32,247 nucleotides of DNA from Terriglobia bacterium (GTDB lineage Bacteria > Acidobacteriota > Terriglobia > Bryobacterales > Bryobacteraceae), in assembly GCA_025350105.1 (NCBI GenBank), contig JANXYJ010000039.1, forward strand, positions 1-32,247, read 5' to 3'. Positions 1-8,576 of this stretch are shown here, piece by piece. Under the pieces are notes generated by a model, which saw only the letters and a program-made list of their open reading frames with translations, searched no databases and had not been told where the DNA came from. Each line of letters begins with the position of its first letter. Within the stretch, counting starts at the first letter, position 1. The position numbers were made by a program, and so were the translations under genes.

Positions 1-524
1 CCCGTCAGCTGCCGCCCTCCACGCGCATGAAATGTTGGAACAAATACGCAAATCGAGATCAACTCGGCTCGGAATTCAATTCGAGCCGCGCGCATTCGAA
101 CCGCGCAAGCGCAGCGGCCGCACGTTGGCCGAGATAGTCCGGCTGAGGCGTTTCGGACGCGTTCAAGACGCTAGTAGGGCACAGCCCGACTAGCGCGGCT
201 AGATCCTTTTTGGAGTGACGATAATACGTCTTAACGGACGTGGGTGTAGTGCCAACTCTCATGACCCCCTTTCTCAGCAATCTCCGAGCAGCCGACTACT
301 CGCCCAAAGCGAACGAGCCTAGCGTTTACAACATTCGCGGCACCTCGACCGCGCCAGGACTCCGTGCTTTGAATTCTAGTGCCGAATCTCCGAAAAACCG
401 ATCCGTAAAGAGAGGACCGCGATGATATCATTACTTTTCCAAACGAGTATCACCCCGAAAGGCCCGACAATGAGCCTCCAGCAAATGTTCAAGTTCTGTA
501 GGTTATTCAGACACGAGGTGGAAC
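1..524. other. Gene-poor left edge
   Basis: I see no supportable gene here. The stretch holds the left direct repeat (221-307) and a short inverted repeat, GGCTCG at 66-71 with CGAGCC at 82-87. A minus-strand open frame at 59-280 contains a string resembling 'LAALVGL' of IS110-type transposases, but nothing around it supports that. The leader of the 525 gene, with a GAGGTG ribosome-binding site at 515-520, closes the region. Confidence 0.5.
221..307 (+). repeat. Imperfect direct repeat, left copy
   Basis: This ~87-bp stretch recurs at 1841-1927 at an offset of exactly 1620 bp without indels, with roughly 80% identity by eye. Shared blocks include TTAACGGACG, CTCTCATGAC, CCCTTTCTC and CAATCTCCGAG. 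The two copies bracket the 525-1844 gene, and the right copy starts at that gene's stop codon. Open frames inside the repeat (starting near 240 and 1869) have no convincing ribosome-binding site and look incidental. It may be a duplication scar, a dispersed intergenic element, or the boundary of an inserted cassette. Confidence 0.75.
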
Positions 525-1844
525 GTGCCTTTTAGCGATGTGGTGAAAATTGTCGCGAGCATATTAGCTTCTATTGGGGGAGCGGGCTTTATCATAATCG
601 CCCTATCAAGCTGGCTCGGTAAGGTATGGGCTAACCGCCTGTTGGAGGCGGATCGAGATGTCCATGCGCAAAAACTTGAATCGCTACGAGCAGATTTGGC
701 ACAGCGTAATCAAGAAGTTATGGAGACAGCCCGTGCTGGCTATACCAAAGAACTGGAATCGCACAGAGCCGAACTCGCCCTTAAAAACCAGGACGCACTT
801 GAAGCGGCACGCGCAGCCTACAGCATTGACGTGGAGAAGTTACGTGCACAGCTTCTGCAAATTAATCAAAGCGCTCTAGAGTCTGAGCGAGCACAGTACG
901 CACTCGAAATTGAAGAGTTCAGGGCCTCCCTGGCAAGCGCGAACACTGAGTTGAGTGCCGAGCACAAGGCTCGGAGAGATTACGAATACGAAGCACGTAA
1001 GCGCCTCTACAACGAATGCGAACCTCTGCTCTTTCGTCTTGCCGAAGCTTCGGAAGGCGCCATCCATCGCATTTTTAGCCTTTGCCGCACTGCGCGAAAC
1101 GGTGATTTGGGACCACAGCGGCCCAACTGGCTTCAATCGCCCGGGTATTACATGGCCTCAACAATCTACAATCTGCTCTTGCCGCTAGCGGCGTTCCGGC
1201 TCTTGCAGGATAAGATTACCTTCGTCGATCTGACCGTGGATACTCGTATCAGTAGTCAGTATTTGATCGGAAAATGGCTCAAGATGTCGTTCACGGAAGA
1301 TTTCGTGCTGGCAAAAGAAGCTCCCGAGTTAACATACAAGCCTTTCGAAGGGACCTGGGAGGAGTTGCGAGACACGGAGCCAGAGATATACTGGCGACAG
1401 GGCGTAACTCTCGGACGGTTGGACATCGCGATCGAAGGCGTAATTAAACGAACCGCTGATGGTAAAGCGCAGTGCATGAGCTTCGGCGAGTTTGAGAAAT
1501 ACTTCGAAGATGATATTAAGACGACTGGTGCGACCTTCGGGGCGTTCGTGGATATTTTCTTACACTTTCACCCGATGAAGCGGCCAATCCTGTGGCGCAT
1601 TCTTGTACTACAGGCTCATCTCCACACAGCACTCTTGGAGAGCTTCAGCGAGCATGGCGCGACCAGCTTTATTACCGATGTTCCCGGCGATTTCCAAAGA
1701 AGGGATAAGGCGAAATTGGATTGGCGATTGCCCGGCGACGCGTGCTATGAGGCTGACATCATGGAGCCAGTGCGCGTATCAGACTCCTATCTGCGTCGGA
1801 GGATTCCCGGCATTCTGCGTGAACAGAAGCCACTATCGCGATAA
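525..1844 (+). CDS. Membrane-anchored coiled-coil protein with 26-residue repeats, unknown function
   Basis: I do not recognise a named family. The 439-residue product has one N-terminal membrane segment (about residues 8-30). A charged, Ala/Leu/Glu-rich coiled coil follows (about 35-165), then a globular C-terminal half containing a Tyr/Arg-rich stretch (EARKRLYNECEPLL). The coiled coil is built from 3.6 copies of a 26-residue unit starting at residues 51, 77, 103 and 129, each with the pattern (L/V/I)E-x-x-RA-x-L...N...E..RA-x-Y. The start is GTG at 525, preceded by GAGGTG at 515-520. Codon use looks less GC-rich at third positions than in the pilus genes. With the flanking direct repeats this suggests an accessory, possibly acquired gene. 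A defence or membrane-stress role is possible but unproven. Confidence 0.75.
   Translation: MPFSDVVKIVASILASIGGAGFIIIALSSWLGKVWANRLLEADRDVHAQKLESLRADLAQRNQEVMETARAGYTKELESHRAELALKNQDALEAARAAYSIDVEKLRAQLLQINQSALESERAQYALEIEEFRASLASANTELSAEHKARRDYEYEARKRLYNECEPLLFRLAEASEGAIHRIFSLCRTARNGDLGPQRPNWLQSPGYYMASTIYNLLLPLAAFRLLQDKITFVDLTVDTRISSQYLIGKWLKMSFTEDFVLAKEAPELTYKPFEGTWEELRDTEPEIYWRQGVTLGRLDIAIEGVIKRTADGKAQCMSFGEFEKYFEDDIKTTGATFGAFVDIFLHFHPMKRPILWRILVLQAHLHTALLESFSEHGATSFITDVPGDFQRRDKAKLDWRLPGDACYEADIMEPVRVSDSYLRRRIPGILREQKPLSR
675..953 (+). repeat. 78-bp tandem repeat coding for 26-residue coiled-coil units
   Basis: Units lie at 675-752, 753-830, 831-908 and a partial one at 909-953. They are diverged in DNA but clearly repeated at protein level: each starts (L/V/I)E-x, then RA-x-L, N at about position 12 of the unit, and RA-x-Y near position 20-23. 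The 26-residue period would extend the coiled coil rigidly from the membrane segment to the C-terminal domain. Confidence 0.8.
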
Positions 1845-1927
1845 TAGGAATTAACGGACGTCGATGCAGTGCAAGCTCTCATGACGCCCTTTCTCGCCAA
1901 TCTCCGAGTAGCCGACAATCCGCCCGA
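1841..1927 (+). repeat. Imperfect direct repeat, right copy
   Basis: Right-hand partner of the 221-307 repeat. It begins over the TAA stop of the 525-1844 gene. The rest of the 1845-2173 gap shows no convincing gene: an open frame at 1869-2147 starts inside the repeat and lacks a ribosome-binding site. Confidence 0.75.
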
Positions 1928-2261
1928 ATGTCAGGCCAGACTTTCCGGAAGGCGGTATTTGAGGAGTCCCGCTTGTCCTTCCGCTGGACGACTGGGCGGT
2001 CTAGTCAAACACTTCGACATATCTCGCAATCGCGAACGTTCGCTTATTGATGTTGGGATCGCGCCTTCACCATTGGTAGCTCAGCAGCATGGCCGCGCAA
2101 CGTCCGCGCCGTCTAGCAGGGGTGCGGAAAAACTCTCACTAGGCTGAATGCCGTCCCGCCCTCGAAAGGGATTCTATTCGAGCATCTTGGTGACTGCGAA
2201 TTCGTCCGCGCTAAACGTGTGGGACGCAGTCGTGCGCCCGTCGCGCTTTTGCCGTCCGAAG

Positions 2262-2933
2262 CTAAAATAGCCGAAGGATAGCGCCGCCAAAGCTGGCCAT
2301 TGGACGAATTCCCGCAGCGGCAGCTGCCTTACCACCGCTGCCCGATCTGTGTGCGACTTGTCTGGCTGCGGCATCATATAAACGGCGCCCGTCGGTTTTG
2401 CTTTGGCCAAATTCGAACGGGGCCAGATTCAACACAGCGCTGAACAGCGAAAAAATCATCAGGCCGCGAACGAAAGCGAAGCCGGCGCCAGTCAGTGTGC
2501 CATGCGCCATTCCCATCGTCAGCCAACAACCAAGAAATGTCAGCACGTTGGCCAAGGGCCCGCCCGCCGTAATCAGAATGGTTCGCGCAGACAGATTGCG
2601 TTCATGCTTAGGCAATCCAAGATATCCGCCGCCCAGTTTTCCGTGCCACGCAACGCGGGTCTGCCCGTTGCCCTCTACCGTAATCGCAAGCGGCGTCACC
2701 CGGAAAACCGACAACCGGAAACCCATTAACGTTCCCGCCACCGCGTGTCCGGCCTCATGCACGAAGATCCCCGTCCAGGCATAGGCAAGGAAGACGAACA
2801 GATTGTCACTTCCCGGTGTTGGCGAGGCCACGGCTGGCAGGCGCGAAAGAAATACTACTCCTGCCATCAAGAGCGGAGCCACCATCAAGAGAATGACCGA
2901 TAGCCGGCCCACGGCTCTGCCCAAAGCGCGCAT
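2262..2933 (-). CDS. M50-like (site-2-protease type) membrane metallopeptidase, probable frameshift near 3' end
   Basis: The product is polytopic: hydrophobic segments at about residues 10-32, 44-62, 120-142 and 150-172. It has the zinc-binding HEAGH motif in segment two (IFVHEAGHAVAG). A later LNLAPF...KTDGRRLYD segment corresponds to the third zinc-ligand region of M50-type peptidases (NxxPx...DG). These are intramembrane or membrane-associated zinc proteases. After 'DGRRLYDAA' the frame becomes Gly/Ala-rich with poor codon bias, while the adjacent minus-strand frame, running to a stop at 2174, shows the strong GC-third-position bias of the other genes. A single-base frameshift around 2345-2375 is therefore likely, making the original gene span about 2174-2933. 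The substrate is unknown; an upstream partner is not evident. Confidence 0.6.
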   Translation of the reverse strand: MRALGRAVGRLSVILLMVAPLLMAGVVFLSRLPAVASPTPGSDNLFVFLAYAWTGIFVHEAGHAVAGTLMGFRLSVFRVTPLAITVEGNGQTRVAWHGKLGGGYLGLPKHERNLSARTILITAGGPLANVLTFLGCWLTMGMAHGTLTGAGFAFVRGLMIFSLFSAVLNLAPFEFGQSKTDGRRLYDAAARQVAHRSGSGGKAAAAAGIRPMASFGGAILRLF

Positions 2934-3066
2934 CTAATGAGGTAATCGGATGCGTTGGGGGTTTGCGTTAGGGGAATCGCGCTTAGAATGTTGCCTTTAG
3001 TGGAGTTGCCTTGATTTTTGGCTAGTACGACCGCGCAGAAAGTAATGCTCAAAGGCACCCAGCGGC

Positions 3067-3762
3067 TCAAAAATCATGCTTGATGCCAAATACCGCGTAT
3101 TGCCCCCCAGCGGGCACTTTGGCGAAAACTTTTTCGATCTTGGGGAGATGCTTATAAATACCCTCCGGCAGGAACAGAAAGTTGGAAGTGCGGACCGGCC
3201 TCAAGCGCCCCGCTTGCATCAAGCGCTTGGCCAAAGGTGCGCTCATCAGTTCCGCGTCAACATCGACAGGGCACCGGCGCACGATCATTCGCGTTGCCGG
3301 ATTCCAGGGGTTGTGCTCAATCATGCAGAAGACTCCGCCCGGCCGGAGTACACGGTGAATCGATTGGCTAAGCGCCTGGCGATCCTGGCCATGCACGTGA
3401 TGGTACACGCACACGGCGGTAACAAAGTCGAAACTCTGGTTGGGAAACGGCAAATCGCCGAGCTGGCTTTGTAGCCGGACTTCTATCGCATCGCCGGCTC
3501 CATTGGCCAGCATTTTGTTCGAAGGATCGCACCCCATGGCAGTCCGGAAATGGGGCGCCCCCAGACCCAGCAACTCCCCTTGGCCGCAGCCCACATCCAG
3601 CCAGTCCATATTACTTGTATCGCCGCCACGGTCCGCGAAAAAGCTCTGGATCAGCTCCCACTTCCGGCGATGGAAGAATGCCGAACCCGAGGAAAACGTA
3701 TCGCGCAGGGGATCGCGCAGAATCTCGTCATAGCTGGGCGCGTACTGGTCAAATTCGCTCAT
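3067..3762 (-). CDS. Class I SAM-dependent methyltransferase
   Basis: The 231-residue soluble protein has the Rossmann methyltransferase signature: motif I LDVGCGQGE (about 55-63), an acidic residue after strand 2 (GCDPS, about 78), LPFPNQSFDFVTAV (104-117) and the post-motif LRPGG. This is the Methyltransf_11/25 type, usually acting on small molecules, lipids or sugars. It is the last gene of a minus-strand operon. Its ATG overlaps the end of the preceding membrane glycosyltransferase-like gene by 4 bp (3759-3762), so translational coupling is likely and a role in modifying a glycan or lipid-linked sugar is a reasonable inference. The acceptor cannot be read from the sequence. Confidence 0.85.
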   Translation of the reverse strand: MSEFDQYAPSYDEILRDPLRDTFSSGSAFFHRRKWELIQSFFADRGGDTSNMDWLDVGCGQGELLGLGAPHFRTAMGCDPSNKMLANGAGDAIEVRLQSQLGDLPFPNQSFDFVTAVCVYHHVHGQDRQALSQSIHRVLRPGGVFCMIEHNPWNPATRMIVRRCPVDVDAELMSAPLAKRLMQAGRLRPVRTSNFLFLPEGIYKHLPKIEKVFAKVPAGGQYAVFGIKHDF

Positions 3763-5402
3763 GGGTTTGCCTTCCTGGGATCCAGCAGGGTCAATGCCGC
3801 GTCCTTGCGCTCCAAAAACTGATAGCCGTTTTCGTCCCCGCCTACCGCGCGATAGTGTTGCAGAAGATAGGGCTCCATGATTAGTTCATCTTGTGTGGGT
3901 GGGCGATAGGACGAAGACTGGTGAGCCCAGAGCCGTGGTGCGTGATCCCACACAACGTAGCGTGGTTTGTGCGCTTCCAGACTCTTCACCGCATCGCGGA
4001 ACTGCTGCTCCGTATTGTAGCCGTATAAAAGGATACTGTAGCGGGTGGGATTAGTGCCCCCGCTTAAAAAGTAATATTGGGGTGCGTAGGGATAGACAAA
4101 AATATTCTCGCCCGCTTGGGTGCGCTGCAGGAGGAACGGCAGGACTGCATCCGCACTATGGCCCCTAATACCGCCTCGAGGTGTGTCGATACGGTACGGT
4201 GCGATCATGGCCACCAGTGGATTCAACAGTGCCAGCGCAAAACTGCAAGCCGTTGCCACTTGCATTGCCGAAAAGGACCATTTCCCCCGCGTCTGGTGGA
4301 ATAGATAGAACGCAAGCAGAATGAACAGCGGAGATCCAAACACAATGTGTATCAGGTCCTTACGGTGCATTTCGGAAAGCCACAAAGCGGCTCCCGCGAT
4401 CCAATAAGGCCAGGTGAGCCGATCAAACGCCGCCCGGCGATTGCATAACGACAAGACCAGCAAAATGCCGGGAAGCGCCAGGGCCATAGCAAAAGGAATC
4501 GAAAACAATACGCCGAGGAATATCGCAACCGCTGGGGGGCCGAATGCACTGAAGGATGGCACAAACACATCCCTGTACATTTCATGAAAGCCCAAGCCGT
4601 AGCTCACGTTGTTGATGGCGTTGTAATTACGCAACGGCCACAACAAGGTGGCCTGAATCAAATCTGTCAATCCGCCAGCTCGCCAGAACAGCGCCAGAGT
4701 CAAGCCGATGATCGAGGCATAGCCGCCCAACAATGTAACGGCGCGGCGCAAGATAAATTCCCGGCCATTCAATAGGGGCAACAAAAACAGGAACGCCGCA
4801 CACAACAGCCCACCTTTCGGCAACATGACCAAACTGGTCAACCCCGCTCCAGCACCCGCCCCAAACAATATCAGAGGATTTCTGTGCTTAATCCATGCCA
4901 TAAATGCCGCAAATGCCCAAAGACCCGTGAGCGTACTGTCCATGTGATGGCTGACAGTATTCCAATAGCGATACGAAACTGCCACGAAGAAAACGACCGG
5001 CGCCGCGATCCATTCGCGTCCCTGCGTCGGTCTAGGCAATCCGCGCGCCAAATACAGAAGAAGTACAGTAATCCCGAGGGTCGTCACCAGAAGGCAGATT
5101 CTGCTGGCGACCCAAGTTGTTCCCAGTAACTTGAAGAATAAAGCCAACCAATAAAATGTACCCGGACCCATCACTTCGAAAAAATCTCGGTAGGGGACTT
5201 GTCCGTCCAAAACGCGAACCGCAGCAGCGGTCAGCGTGCCCTCGTCCCCTTGATGCGACAGCACATGCAGAAACGGGAGGGAATAGAGGATGGAGCAGAC
5301 TGCAACCATGACATAGGGTCGCCAGTCGGATCGCCGCACAGGCTCCTTCGAAAACTCCTCCGAAGCAACACGGGTTAGGCGGTCTGGCGGCGTGACCAAC
5401 AT
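3759..5402 (-). CDS. Polytopic GT-C (PMT/ArnT-like) glycosyltransferase family protein
   Basis: The 547-residue protein has about ten to twelve hydrophobic segments and a soluble C-terminal domain (from about residue 430). After the first membrane segment it carries HQGDEG (50-55) and GQVPYRDFFEVMGPG (67-81). This is the typical first periplasmic loop of GT39/GT-C transferases, where the acidic pair D53/E54 would be catalytic. Such enzymes move a sugar from a polyprenyl-phosphate donor onto a lipid, glycan or protein on the outer face of the inner membrane. It lies 4 bp after the 5407-7188 gene and overlaps the methyltransferase downstream. The GT2 enzyme of the same operon could make its donor. 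The exact acceptor is unknown. Confidence 0.8.
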   Translation of the reverse strand: MLVTPPDRLTRVASEEFSKEPVRRSDWRPYVMVAVCSILYSLPFLHVLSHQGDEGTLTAAAVRVLDGQVPYRDFFEVMGPGTFYWLALFFKLLGTTWVASRICLLVTTLGITVLLLYLARGLPRPTQGREWIAAPVVFFVAVSYRYWNTVSHHMDSTLTGLWAFAAFMAWIKHRNPLILFGAGAGAGLTSLVMLPKGGLLCAAFLFLLPLLNGREFILRRAVTLLGGYASIIGLTLALFWRAGGLTDLIQATLLWPLRNYNAINNVSYGLGFHEMYRDVFVPSFSAFGPPAVAIFLGVLFSIPFAMALALPGILLVLSLCNRRAAFDRLTWPYWIAGAALWLSEMHRKDLIHIVFGSPLFILLAFYLFHQTRGKWSFSAMQVATACSFALALLNPLVAMIAPYRIDTPRGGIRGHSADAVLPFLLQRTQAGENIFVYPYAPQYYFLSGGTNPTRYSILLYGYNTEQQFRDAVKSLEAHKPRYVVWDHAPRLWAHQSSSYRPPTQDELIMEPYLLQHYRAVGGDENGYQFLERKDAALTLLDPRKANP

Positions 5403-5406
5403 GATT

Positions 5407-7188
5407 TCACTGCCGCTGCGCGGCGTTTTTTGATAAACCGGATTGTGCTAAACCGCTATGTGACAAGAGGTGTGTCTCTGCATTCACGAGCGGAATCGGA
5501 CCAGGATTGGTTGAATCCGGCGAAACCAACCAGGCTTCTCGGTCCGAAAAATAGTGCATCAACTCCGCGTTGCTACGGGCATCCATCTCCCGCGCCCAAA
5601 CCACTTGGGAATGATCGATATCCGCGGCGTTATACACCCAATCGTCAGATAATTTGTGCCCAGTGTGCTCCGCCGAGTAGCGAACCAACACCAACTGTTT
5701 GCCAGGGTAGCTCTGCAGTTGTGCCAGCACCGCGGCGCGAGGCAACCCTAGCGGTTCAGATCCATACCAACTGCTGGGCCAGCGTTCCACTGCGATAGCC
5801 AAAGGCCCGGAGAACGCCCGCAACCCAGCCAGCAAGAGGCACGCCACTACCGTATAGCGCACCCAGGCCACGCCCCAACTGGGCTTGCTGGCCCGCAAGT
5901 GCCGCATGCATTGCAGCAGAATCACATACATGCCGCCCAGGAACGGAGCCACGTAATGCGGAAACAACCATGGATTGACGCAGAGCCCAACGGCAAAGAT
6001 GGCTCCCGCAATCATCAGGTATCGAATGCGGCGATCGCCAAACAACGTGGGCATCATCAGCAACGGAAGCGCTAAGGCGAAGCCAACGACGAAAAATCCA
6101 GCGATGCCAACTTTTTCGAGGGTGCGCTCCGCAAAACCGGACAGAGTTCGTGTCTGGTTGAATTCGGCTAACTCCTCCTCAACATAAAACGCCCGCATTA
6201 CTTCGTGCCGGTGAACGGGCACAATCCGCGGGGTCTGCCAGATAAAGTGCGGCGCCGGCGCATAAGCATCGCGGTTGATTTTGTAGGGAATGGTAGACCA
6301 ATTTCCGAAAACGCGGTCATTGTAATACGCCATGCCGGCCAGGGTTAGAACCAAGAGCGCACAAGGCGCCGCCAGCCGAAGCGCCGCAGTGCGCCATTCG
6401 AACAGATTGTCCTTGCTATCTTTCACCCGCCACCAGAAAAACATCGCAACGGCCGGCACAGCTACCAACACGCCTTCGAACGGACGGCTATTGCCCACGA
6501 TGGCCAAACCCAGCGCCATTAACAAAAGGTTGCGCACGTCCCACGCCCGGCGAAGCCGCGGCAGCGCGCCCAGCACCAGCGTGCCTCCAATGGCTGGAAC
6601 GAAGCCACCGTGATAGGCGTTGATCCAGTAGCTGAACAGCGCCAACCTCAATACGGCCAATAGACCGCCAAACATGGCCCACTTTCGCGGCAGCCAACCG
6701 GCCAACATCCAATACAGAACACTGCAGAAAACGCCGGAGCTGAGCAAGACGCCGAACCAAGGATTTCCAAACAGCACCTTCCCCGCAGAGAGAAAAATTC
6801 CTTGCGCGGGAAAGTACATCGACATGTATGTGGGTAGATGGCTGATGTGAAAGCTTTCGAAATGCTGCCACATCGGATGGGTAGGATTGGTGAGGCGCCC
6901 GGAGGCAAAGGTATCTGCCGCCAGCAGGTAACTGAATTCATCGTGAACGTAAGGCTTTGGGATCGGGATAATAGGCAGCAAAGCCAGACGCAGCACGCAT
7001 GCCAGGAGCCCGATGGTCACCAGCATCCAACCGCGGCGGCCGGCCAGCCGCCCCAGAAAGCTCTCAACAATTTCAAACTGCCGGGAAGCCAGGTTGGGCA
7101 GCGCGAACGCCAGACTTAAACTGAGTATGCTGGTGGCGGCCTCAATCACCAACAGGGTTGGCTTGGACGATAACGCTTCCACAATCAT
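5407..7188 (-). CDS. Polytopic GT-C-like membrane protein (glycosyltransferase family 39 type)
   Basis: The 593-residue multi-spanning protein has about eleven hydrophobic segments. The first external loop carries VHDEFSYLLAADTF (81-94) followed by GRLTNPTHPMW, the acidic loop characteristic of a GT-C-like family common in environmental bacteria. H82-D83-E84 is the likely metal or acid site. The C-terminal ~120 residues appear soluble and periplasmic. It is separated by 9 bp from the GT2 gene upstream and 4 bp from the second GT-C gene downstream, so the four genes read as one transcription unit. A role in transferring a polyprenyl-linked sugar is inferred from family and context. Confidence 0.75.
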   Translation of the reverse strand: MIVEALSSKPTLLVIEAATSILSLSLAFALPNLASRQFEIVESFLGRLAGRRGWMLVTIGLLACVLRLALLPIIPIPKPYVHDEFSYLLAADTFASGRLTNPTHPMWQHFESFHISHLPTYMSMYFPAQGIFLSAGKVLFGNPWFGVLLSSGVFCSVLYWMLAGWLPRKWAMFGGLLAVLRLALFSYWINAYHGGFVPAIGGTLVLGALPRLRRAWDVRNLLLMALGLAIVGNSRPFEGVLVAVPAVAMFFWWRVKDSKDNLFEWRTAALRLAAPCALLVLTLAGMAYYNDRVFGNWSTIPYKINRDAYAPAPHFIWQTPRIVPVHRHEVMRAFYVEEELAEFNQTRTLSGFAERTLEKVGIAGFFVVGFALALPLLMMPTLFGDRRIRYLMIAGAIFAVGLCVNPWLFPHYVAPFLGGMYVILLQCMRHLRASKPSWGVAWVRYTVVACLLLAGLRAFSGPLAIAVERWPSSWYGSEPLGLPRAAVLAQLQSYPGKQLVLVRYSAEHTGHKLSDDWVYNAADIDHSQVVWAREMDARSNAELMHYFSDREAWLVSPDSTNPGPIPLVNAETHLLSHSGLAQSGLSKNAAQRQ

Positions 7189-7197
7189 GCGTGGGGC

Positions 7198-8328
7198 CTA
7201 TCCTTTTATCGGGACACCGCTTACCGCGCGGCGCTCGTAGATGCGGCGATCGCCATTTTGAAATTCGGGCGACCGCTCGTCTGGGCGGGGGGAATTATTA
7301 GCAGATGTATATCTACCGCCGCTTTGGAACAAGTTTTGATCCGTTACGGGAACGGGATATGGATCGGCAGCCAACAACAACGCTGCGCGCGCGATCCCGC
7401 CCTCCGGAGCCGAGAGGTTCATCGTCTGCGAAACGATGTAAAGCGGCCGCCCTTTCGTCTCTTCGTATGTGCGGGCAACATAGTCCCCAATCACGCCTAG
7501 CGCCAAAAGAATCATTCCGCAAAACACACACTGCAGCACGACAATGGACGCCCAGCCGGGGACCAGAGTTCTAGTCCAAATGGCTTGATACAGCACGTAA
7601 CACAGATACACCATCCCGGCTCCGCTTAACGTCAATCCCGCTGCAATGCTCAATCGCAGCGGTAAAGCGGAAAACGACGAAATCGCCGTCCAGGCGAATT
7701 TCACCATCTTCGTCAGCGGATACTTGGTGTTTCCCGCGGCTCGCGATTGCCGCTCGAAAGGCAACACCACTTCGCGCAATCCCAGCCAGGCCACCAAGCC
7801 ACGCATGAACCTGTGGTGTTCGCGAAAAGTGCGCATGGCCAATACGGCCCTGCGGCTGAACATCCGGAAATCGCCCACTTCTTCAGCCAGCCGCTTGTCG
7901 GCCAACCGCCGCATCATCTGATAGAAGATAGCGGCGCTGAATTTCTTAAATACCGTCTCGCCCTGCCGCGAAATGCGTTGCGGAGAGACCACGTCATAAC
8001 CCTGCTGCATCAACTCCAACATGCGCGGCAAAATTTCGGGCGGATCCTGCAAATCCGCGTCCATAATGACAACCGCATCGCCTTCGGCGAAATCCAAGCC
8101 CGCCGTGATGGCCGCCTGGTGCCCGAAATTGCGGCTGAAATCGATCAGCTTCACGCGCGGGTCAACTCCCGCCGCGCTGCGGATCATTTCCGGAGTCGCG
8201 TCCGTGCTCCCATCATTGACAAAAACTACTTCCCAATCGATCCCGCGTAACGCTGCCTCCAGGCGATCAAGTAGCAAGTGAAAGGACTCAGCCTCATTGA
8301 ACACCGGAATTATGACGGAAAGCAGCAT
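7198..8328 (-). CDS. GT2 polyprenyl-phosphate glycosyltransferase (DPM1/GtrB/ArnC-like)
   Basis: The N-terminal GT-A domain (1-215) shows SVIIPVFNE (4-12), NDGSTD (38-43), DADLQDPPE (90-98, the DXD-type metal site plus the family's LQDPPE) and the RNFGHQAAITAG donor-binding segment. Two C-terminal membrane helices follow (about 225-250 and 260-285), as in GtrB/ArnC. The family charges undecaprenyl phosphate with a sugar on the cytoplasmic face. At 376 residues it is about 50 longer than usual because of a low-complexity C-terminal tail. It is the first gene of the minus-strand glycosylation operon. A tandem 18-bp repeat lies 38-72 bp upstream of its start. It probably supplies lipid-linked sugar for the GT-C proteins encoded downstream. 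Confidence 0.88.
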   Translation of the reverse strand: MLLSVIIPVFNEAESFHLLLDRLEAALRGIDWEVVFVNDGSTDATPEMIRSAAGVDPRVKLIDFSRNFGHQAAITAGLDFAEGDAVVIMDADLQDPPEILPRMLELMQQGYDVVSPQRISRQGETVFKKFSAAIFYQMMRRLADKRLAEEVGDFRMFSRRAVLAMRTFREHHRFMRGLVAWLGLREVVLPFERQSRAAGNTKYPLTKMVKFAWTAISSFSALPLRLSIAAGLTLSGAGMVYLCYVLYQAIWTRTLVPGWASIVVLQCVFCGMILLALGVIGDYVARTYEETKGRPLYIVSQTMNLSAPEGGIARAALLLAADPYPVPVTDQNLFQSGGRYTSANNSPRPDERSPEFQNGDRRIYERRAVSGVPIKG

Positions 8329-8365
8329 GGTTCACCCGGAAACTTTACCTGAAGAAATTATCCGT

Positions 8366-8400
8366 AAACGATCGCTCACCCAGAAACGATCGTTCACCCA
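8366..8400 (-). promoter_or_regulatory. Tandem 18-bp repeat, putative operator of the glycosylation operon
   Basis: Two copies of AAACGATCG(C/T)TCACCCA lie head to tail at 8366-8382 and 8384-8400, period 18 bp, with a single mismatch. The right copy contains the perfect palindrome AACGATCGTT. A related GGTTCACCCGGAAAC piece lies at 8329-8343. The repeats sit 38-72 bp upstream of the GT2 start codon, a position suited to repressor or activator binding. No protein partner can be named. I see no matching -24/-12 element in this intergenic region. Confidence 0.5.
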
Positions 8401-8576
8401 AAACCATCCCGCCCATAATCCGGAAAAAAGAGGAGGCCCTCACTCGTTTAACCAGTCGGTTGAGCCGGGGTCGAAGACTCCCCATTTCAAAATCTAAAAC
8501 CTGCACCGAAAAATGAGGGGCGACCAGGCGAACTCTGCACTTCACCCCTCCTTCTTCGACATCGCGTGCCTCCAGA

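Noticed and set aside
59-280. Minus-strand open frame containing LAALVGL, reminiscent of IS110 transposase ends
   Set aside because: No other transposase motif, no ribosome-binding site, and it overlaps the direct repeat; likely chance.
240-425. Small plus-strand frame starting in the left repeat, similar to the frame at 1869-2147
   Set aside because: Similarity is explained by the DNA repeat; the frames diverge outside it and lack ribosome-binding sites.
8410-8435. Possible terminator on the minus strand (GAGG-GCCT-CCTC followed by a T-tract)
   Set aside because: The stem is only 4 bp, too weak to support a terminator call.
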